From Tyto alba (lineage: Eukaryota; Chordata; Aves; Strigiformes; Tytonidae), in the NCBI RefSeq assembly GCF_018691265.1, contig NW_024881272.1:24355323-24419322 (forward strand): DNA of 64,000 nucleotides, read 5' to 3'. Shown here in pieces: positions 59,291 through 64,000 of the stretch (positions are counted from its first letter, which is position 1; the number at the start of each line of letters is the position of its first letter). A model generated the notes under the pieces. The model was not told where the DNA came from. It was given only the letters and a program-made list of their open reading frames with translations, and did no database searches. A program made the position numbers and the translations under genes.

Positions 59291-59809
59291 GCTCCTAAGC
59301 GATGCTTATCTTTAGGATACAAGCAGCAGGCTGACGGTAAAATGTCACTAAATGGAATGGCATGTGTCCCAAGTGTGCTGGCCACCACGGGAGCCAGACA
59401 CATGGGAAGTGACTCTCGTCTTTATTCCATCCCTGGAGGTAGTTCCAGTTTCCTTTATTTACTAATGTTCTCCCTATTTCCCTTGACCTCATTTCCTCCG
59501 GCTTTTCGGAAGCAACCAGGCAATTATCGCTCACTTTGGGTTGACCCTTGGCCACTACGTCCCTGGTTGCTGCTGTTCCAAGAGGCTTTCCTGAAATCTC
59601 AAGTGCAAAATACTCATTTTTGGCCAAAGCCTCTCTCGTGAGATAGGAGCTGCATCTTCAGCACTACGCTGGGTGTCAGGATTTTTCCTGAGAGCACGCT
59701 TGGCGGGGAGAACATGGAGTTTAAAGTCTGTCACAGCTGAGCTTTGATCAGCGCTGGGAGATATTGCAGTGACTAACGTTCCCTCTCTTACCAATGCACC
59801 CCAGTCTTG

Positions 59810-60130
59810 TTAATAAATGTATATTTAACAATGTCTGGAGCGTATGAAGTGATAATAACTAAATCAATACCTCCCACATTGATTGTCCAGGATCCCTACA
59901 GCGTGACGCACGCAGTGGTGCGGTAATTTTCCAGCTAACTAGCACCCTGATCTACAGCCCTCCTATTGATTGGCCATTGTATCAGGCAGCCTCTGAGCAT
60001 TATTGCTTATACCTCTATTCAGCCTCCTTTTCTGATTCATTCGTTTATTACTGGACAGGTGCGATTATCTCAGAGACTTTCCGAAATTGGCCGATGGGGG
60101 TCAGCCATATAGACTTCTATAAACAAGCCA
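59810..60130. promoter_or_regulatory. Candidate conserved non-coding element
   Basis: A unique AT-rich block with CpG-containing words (GCGTGACGCACGCAGTGGTGCGGTAATTTTCC around 59900-59932) and clustered ATTGATTG/TAACTAAATC motifs. Two ATTGATTG cores lie at about 59878 and 59966, the second followed by GCC to form a TATTGATTGGCC word. It is repeat-free. Conservation was not testable. Confidence 0.35.
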
Positions 60131-62028
60131 TTTTCTATCTCCTCTTCTTGTTGCAGTGGCAAATTTTTCTTTTTCAAGCTTTGACTGTTATTGGGCTGGG
60201 ACTGGGGGTGAATTGGCCTTTGCTTGCATCTGCTCAAGGAAGCAACTTTTCCCTTTCCTTTCTGAGTCACCTGCCCTTCAGAGGAGGACGGATAGCTCCA
60301 CAGATAGTGATAGGAGAACTTAGCAAGGGTTGAGGTTCTGCTTGCCACCTGCTTTGGGCAGGATCCGTACTCGCTGCCTTTATACCTCCAGTGCCCTTAT
60401 GCATGCAGGAAGGAGAAACGGATTCCAGAAATCAAATTCAACTGCAGCCTTCATCCAGCATCAGCTTGTTGATGGGCCAGACTGGAAGGGAACAGCTTTC
60501 TCATCTGACAGTAATCTTCAAGCTATAAATAAATAATTTTGTTTCTTCCTTGAACAAAACTAACACCTTTCTAGACTTTCTTTGAAAACACTAACAGCTC
60601 TTCCTTAAGGGTGAGAACCCAAGCTGGGATATGATAACAATTTATGCCACTGAGTAGGAGCAAGTGGGTGTTTCGCAGCCAAGAGCACTGTCTCCTACTG
60701 AAGCTCTTCCATTTTGCTCCAAAGAATATTTGTTGATACCAAGACTTGAATGTACCGTGTCGGTATCCCCAGGCAGTCCTCACGCACTGGGCTCTCATGG
60801 GACATGTGTATTTCTTTGTCTTTTTTTGCAGTTTTAAAATAGTTACCATTTCCTAGCAGCTGTCATTTGCAATGAATCTCTGATGAAGTTCTCTCCTTGG
60901 TTAGCTCCTGTAGAGTGTCTGGGCTGTACAAAGGTAGGAGTGATGTTGGAGGAGCTTCATAACACTCGTACTTAACAACATGCACTCCTGCAGCTCTGGT
61001 TTCTTCTGAAGTGTTGTAATTAGAAAAATCACTCAAGATCTTTTCAACCAGCTCTGTTTCCAGAGCCTTGGGAAGAGCCAACAGAATCACCTCGTGGGAG
61101 GTATCTTGGGTCCCTCCCTGCGTGCCGGTGCCAAGTGACTAATGAACAAAGGAGTGAGTGTGTGTGTGCAGCGGGAGGGCTGAGACTGCAGCTCACAGTG
61201 TTGGCCGTAGTAATTCCACTGGACCCATGTTTTAGCCACTTGTTGATGAATCATCCTTTAAAAAGGTAGAACACATACGTGCCACTGTGCGTTCTGTTGT
61301 GATTGGTGCAGCTTCTGGGACTCTTGAGGTTCTTCTGAGCTGGAGTCTGATTCGACAGGCCTGAAATTCACTGACATACATGAAAATTGCTGGTTTGTTT
61401 TGTTTCTTTGCAAGAATGAAAGCCTTAATGTCAATGCAATACTCTAAACCTTTTCTGGGGAATGCTTGAGGGCCCCTCCCTACGTCTGCACTGTGTAGAA
61501 ATCAGATTTTGCAGCATGCTGGAGTGACACATCCTTGTCTATAATGCTCTCTGCATCTCATTTGCTAAGCATTGCTGTCTGCCCTTGCTTTTAGGTTGGC
61601 AAGTTGCTCTTTTCGCCAGCCTTGCAGAACCATGAAAATACACTTTCCTGCCCTCAGCACAGCGCCTCTGTGACAAAAGAGATAATGCTGCCCATCAAAA
61701 ATGACCCTAGGAAATGGGAAAGCAGAGATTGTAAAGCTACTTTTATAGCTACCCTGCTGGCACAGTGTCCATTGCTTTTGGTTTCTTCTTTTTTTTCAGT
61801 ATTAGAACCCAAAAAGCTAGGGGTTTCTTTAATATAAAAGCATTGTGTTGATCCTGTGTAATGAGCTGATTTTGTGTTTCACAAGGTTGATGACCAGAAA
61901 ACATTTCCATTCTCTAAGGGGAACGGCAGCTCCTATTGCCCACAGAAGTTAGCTCTCACCAGCTTTAGAGCGATGTACAGAACTTTGTCCAAACCATTTG
62001 GTCCTAACGAATCTCTTAAGGGAGACAA

Positions 62029-62105
62029 TAAAAAAGGCAGGGGAAAAAGAAAAACAAAAACAACAACAAACAAACAAACAAAAAAAAAACCCAAACAAAA
62101 CAAAT
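62029..62105. repeat. A/C-rich simple repeat, (CAAA)n-like
   Basis: AAAAAC and CAAA units with a run of ten A. Simple-sequence DNA about 280 bp before the acceptor of the next exon. Confidence 0.85.
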
Positions 62106-62383
62106 CTGTTCTTCAAATGTCCGTGTCTTGCGGAAACGTGCTCTGTATGGAGCCGGCAACCCAAGCCCTATTGTGTTCTGTCATGATGTGTTTGGAAGTG
62201 TTTAGTAGGACACCTCAAAGAATTCACACTGGGCTTTTCAGGAATTCTTCTTCACCCCAAGTTGGATGTATTAGTTCAAATATTGCCATTTCCTGTGCAG
62301 TACCTGTTGTGGGATCCTTTTTGCTCCAAACTCTTAACAATCTTGTGTGCTCAGTGATGCTCACTCTCCATCATCTTTTTCAG

Positions 62384-62492
62384 AATTACAGAAGACTCTG
62401 CAGTGACAACATTTGAAGCGTTAAAGGCTCGTGTCCGTGAGTTAGAAAGGCAGCTTTCCCGTGGGGACCGCTATAAATGTCTCATTTGCATG
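62384..62492 (+). CDS. RNF220: RNF220 coding exon, residues ~482-518 (coiled coil and start of RING)
   Basis: This 109-nt exon completes a Lys codon and encodes ITEDSAVTTFEALKARVREL then ERQLSRGDRYKCLICM, ending in phase 0. The acceptor is CATCTTTTTCAG (AG 62382-62383) and the donor GTGAGT at 62493. FEALKARVRELERQL is a short amphipathic helix likely to form a coiled coil. KCLIC provides the first zinc-binding Cys pair of the C3HC4 RING finger. In the family this RING recruits the E2 for ubiquitin transfer. Confidence 0.97.
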
Positions 62493-63633
62493 GTGAGTAG
62501 CACTCCACTTGTGGTAATGAATCAGAAATATCTTGGTATCTTTGCTGAGGAGGAGAAGCTTTTCTTCCTTTTGGGGTGGAGTGGGGAAACTCAGCTTTGT
62601 CCCTGGACAGCAATTAGTCTTCCAAATGAAGGTGCTAGGTCTTCTTTAGCAATTGAAATTTTTGCATGCATTATATTGTTCCACTGGTATTTGCAGCTGT
62701 CCTCCTGTATCAGCCCCAACTTTGGAAGACTTTCAGCCTTTCTATAGAAAACTCCCAGATGCCAGCGTCCTCTTCCTGCACGTGCAGATTTACATACATA
62801 GCAGAGGGTAGAATCTGTATTCTAAGACCCACCGTATGATTTGGGAAAAGGAATGTTGCATGAGCATTTAAAAGTTGTAGATGTCCTGCTTGCTCTGTGG
62901 TGCTGCTCTGGCCTTCTTAAAGAAGGACAGCAGCTCCCTCTGATGGTCTGAGCCTGCAAAGCTTTGCATCTCCTGTTAGGTTTTTATTCTGCTGATAGCA
63001 GGAGAAAATTCTGCTTGGTGGAGGTCTCCCTCTGAAACTTCAGCTTGATGCATGATGTTCTCTCTCCCGGCTCAACGACTTGTAGGTGTGGGAGTGTAGT
63101 CCCCGTCTCTTGTCCCACAGAAGGACAACAGCTTGCTGCTGATTTCCAGAGGTTTATTAGCAATGATAGAAAATACTCAAGAGAAGACATGTCTGCTGAA
63201 ATAGCAGCAGCATTTTTGAAATGTAGTTAAGCTGTTCCTGCAGAGCTAAGAGTTGTGATAAGGGTTAATCTTACCCTGTCACTGGGGTTTTGTATGATCT
63301 GGTGACCTTTCTGATGAGAATAATGGCAGGTGGCCACAGCAACTTCAGATGCTCTTGCGATAGCTACGCTGAGCCAGGTCACCACTTGAGTGGATGATGG
63401 GCTTCCAGGAGTTCTGGGAAGCCAGAAAAATGGACTGCAGGAGACTTTCTGCATCTACTACACAACTATTACAAAAATACAAACTTGCATATTACACAAG
63501 CTTTTTTTTTTTTTTTTAAAATGCAAAATACAAGGCAATGTTACACGCAAAGAAAGGCATTGTGATGGGGTTGGCAGTGAAGAATCAGTTGATCCCTGAT
63601 GTGGAAATAACCTTGTTTGCTTCTTTTCCTCAG
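62493..63633 (+). other. RNF220: RNF220 intron, 1.1 kb, interrupting the RING
   Basis: The intron runs from GTGAGT to CTTTTCCTCAG, with a T run at about 63501-63516. It splits the RING domain between its first Cys pair and its third metal ligand. No other feature was seen. Confidence 0.9.
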
Positions 63634-63708
63634 GACTCCTACACAATGCCCCTGACTTCCATTCAGTGCTGGCACGTGCACTGTGAAGAATGCTGGCTGC
63701 GGACTCTG
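63634..63708 (+). CDS. RNF220: RNF220 coding exon, residues ~519-543 (central RING)
   Basis: This 75-nt exon, phase 0 at both ends, begins DSYTMPLTSIQCWHVHCEEC and ends WLRTL. It carries RING ligands 3-6 in the form Cys-x-His-x2-Cys-x2-Cys (C-W-H-V-H-C-E-E-C). The acceptor AG is at 63632-63633 and the donor GTGAGG at 63709. The last Cys-x2-Cys pair and the C-terminus must be in the next exon, beyond the window. Its one difference from human is Thr for Ser in DSYSMP (from memory). Confidence 0.97.
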
Positions 63709-64000
63709 GTGAGGCTCTCGACTACTTTCTTGTTGACTTACAGGCTTTTTTCTCTCTTCTGGGACACTTTATTTTAAATCACCACAGGGAAAAGTGCTTT
63801 TTGCTTTAGTTTAAACAGTCTGAGTGCTGTACATGCAGACTTCTCAAGCCTTGCCATTTAACACCCCACTCTAGTTTTGACTTGAGTTTTATTTGAGTCA
63901 TCGTGACCAAAGTGAAGCCCTGCCCCTTGCTTGCCCCCTGCCCCAGAGTTCTGCTGCCATGGGGACAGCCGTTGCTCATGTAAGAGCTCTGTGCCAAGGA
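63709..64000 (+). other. RNF220: RNF220 last intron (5' part; continues outside window)
   Basis: Sequence after the GTGAGG donor. The final coding exon of about 23 residues is not present before the window ends. No other feature was seen. Confidence 0.85.

Larger units (their letters stand above)
47093..62383 (+). other. RNF220: RNF220 intron, 15.3 kb
   Basis: The intron runs from GTGAGT to CATCTTTTTCAG. It is rich in structure: a 116-nt near-perfect hairpin (50317-50432), G-runs (51050-51086), two inverted copies of an unidentified ~200-bp element (53738-53935 and 55572-55771), a short palindrome (55896-55921), an A/C-rich tract (62029-62105) and several candidate conserved blocks. No coding exon or independent gene is supported; the plus-strand frames at 50813-51310 and 61874-62416 do not correspond to any protein I recognise. 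Confidence 0.8.

Noticed and set aside
61874..62416. 180-codon plus frame overlapping the exon at 62384
   Set aside because: It reads the exon in the wrong frame and passes through an A/C-rich simple repeat. The true frame is fixed by the coiled coil and RING residues.

Overview
The window is vertebrate nuclear DNA, most likely from a bird or another sauropsid. The evidence is a multi-exon gene with canonical GT-AG introns of 1-16 kb, low interspersed-repeat content, a CR1-like LINE tail, several old MIR-type SINE remnants, and protein segments very close to mammalian RNF220. There are no bacterial or viral genes, no CRISPR array, and no tRNA or rRNA gene that I can support.

One gene accounts for all the convincing coding sequence: RNF220, a RING-type E3 ubiquitin ligase, transcribed on the + strand. 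Eleven internal coding exons lie between 2822 and 63708. They correspond to about residues 254-543 of the 566-residue human protein (human numbering and comparisons are from memory). All exon phases join cleanly. The N-terminal half lies upstream of the window. The last exon (about 23 residues, holding the final RING cysteine pair) lies downstream. Exon order: 2822-2867, 12779-12874, 16809-16851, 24801-24922 (or a short form ending at 24844), 25946-26078, 42256-42352, 43383-43469, 45175-45230, 47014-47092, 62384-62492, 63634-63708.

Region by region: 1-15.9 kb is GC-rich intron with two small exons, an orphan CpG-rich patch near 8.65-9.3 kb, and AT-rich stretches that resemble conserved enhancers. 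At 15.9-16.66 kb there is an intragenic CpG island promoter. It begins with a tandem array of CCAAT boxes at a 42-bp pitch (ten perfect copies plus one degenerate), followed by an RFX-type X-box, an ETS site, a USF/TFE-type E-box and a YY1-type site. It ends in an alternative first exon whose 15 codons splice in frame to the exon at 16809, predicting a short RNF220 of about 279 or 305 residues. From 16.8 to 64 kb the sequence is AT-richer intron with the remaining exons, CR1 and MIR relics, homopolymer runs and candidate conserved non-coding blocks.

The main observations beyond the gene model are: (1) the helically phased NF-Y-type array, with the X-box in the next register; (2) an alternative donor in the exon at 24801 that adds or removes a 26-residue C2HC zinc finger in frame; (3) a near-perfect 116-nt hairpin at 50317-50432, whose arm differences are all transitions; (4) two copies of an unidentified element of about 200 bp, in opposite orientation 1.6 kb apart (53738-53935 and 55572-55771). 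None of these could be checked by database search here.
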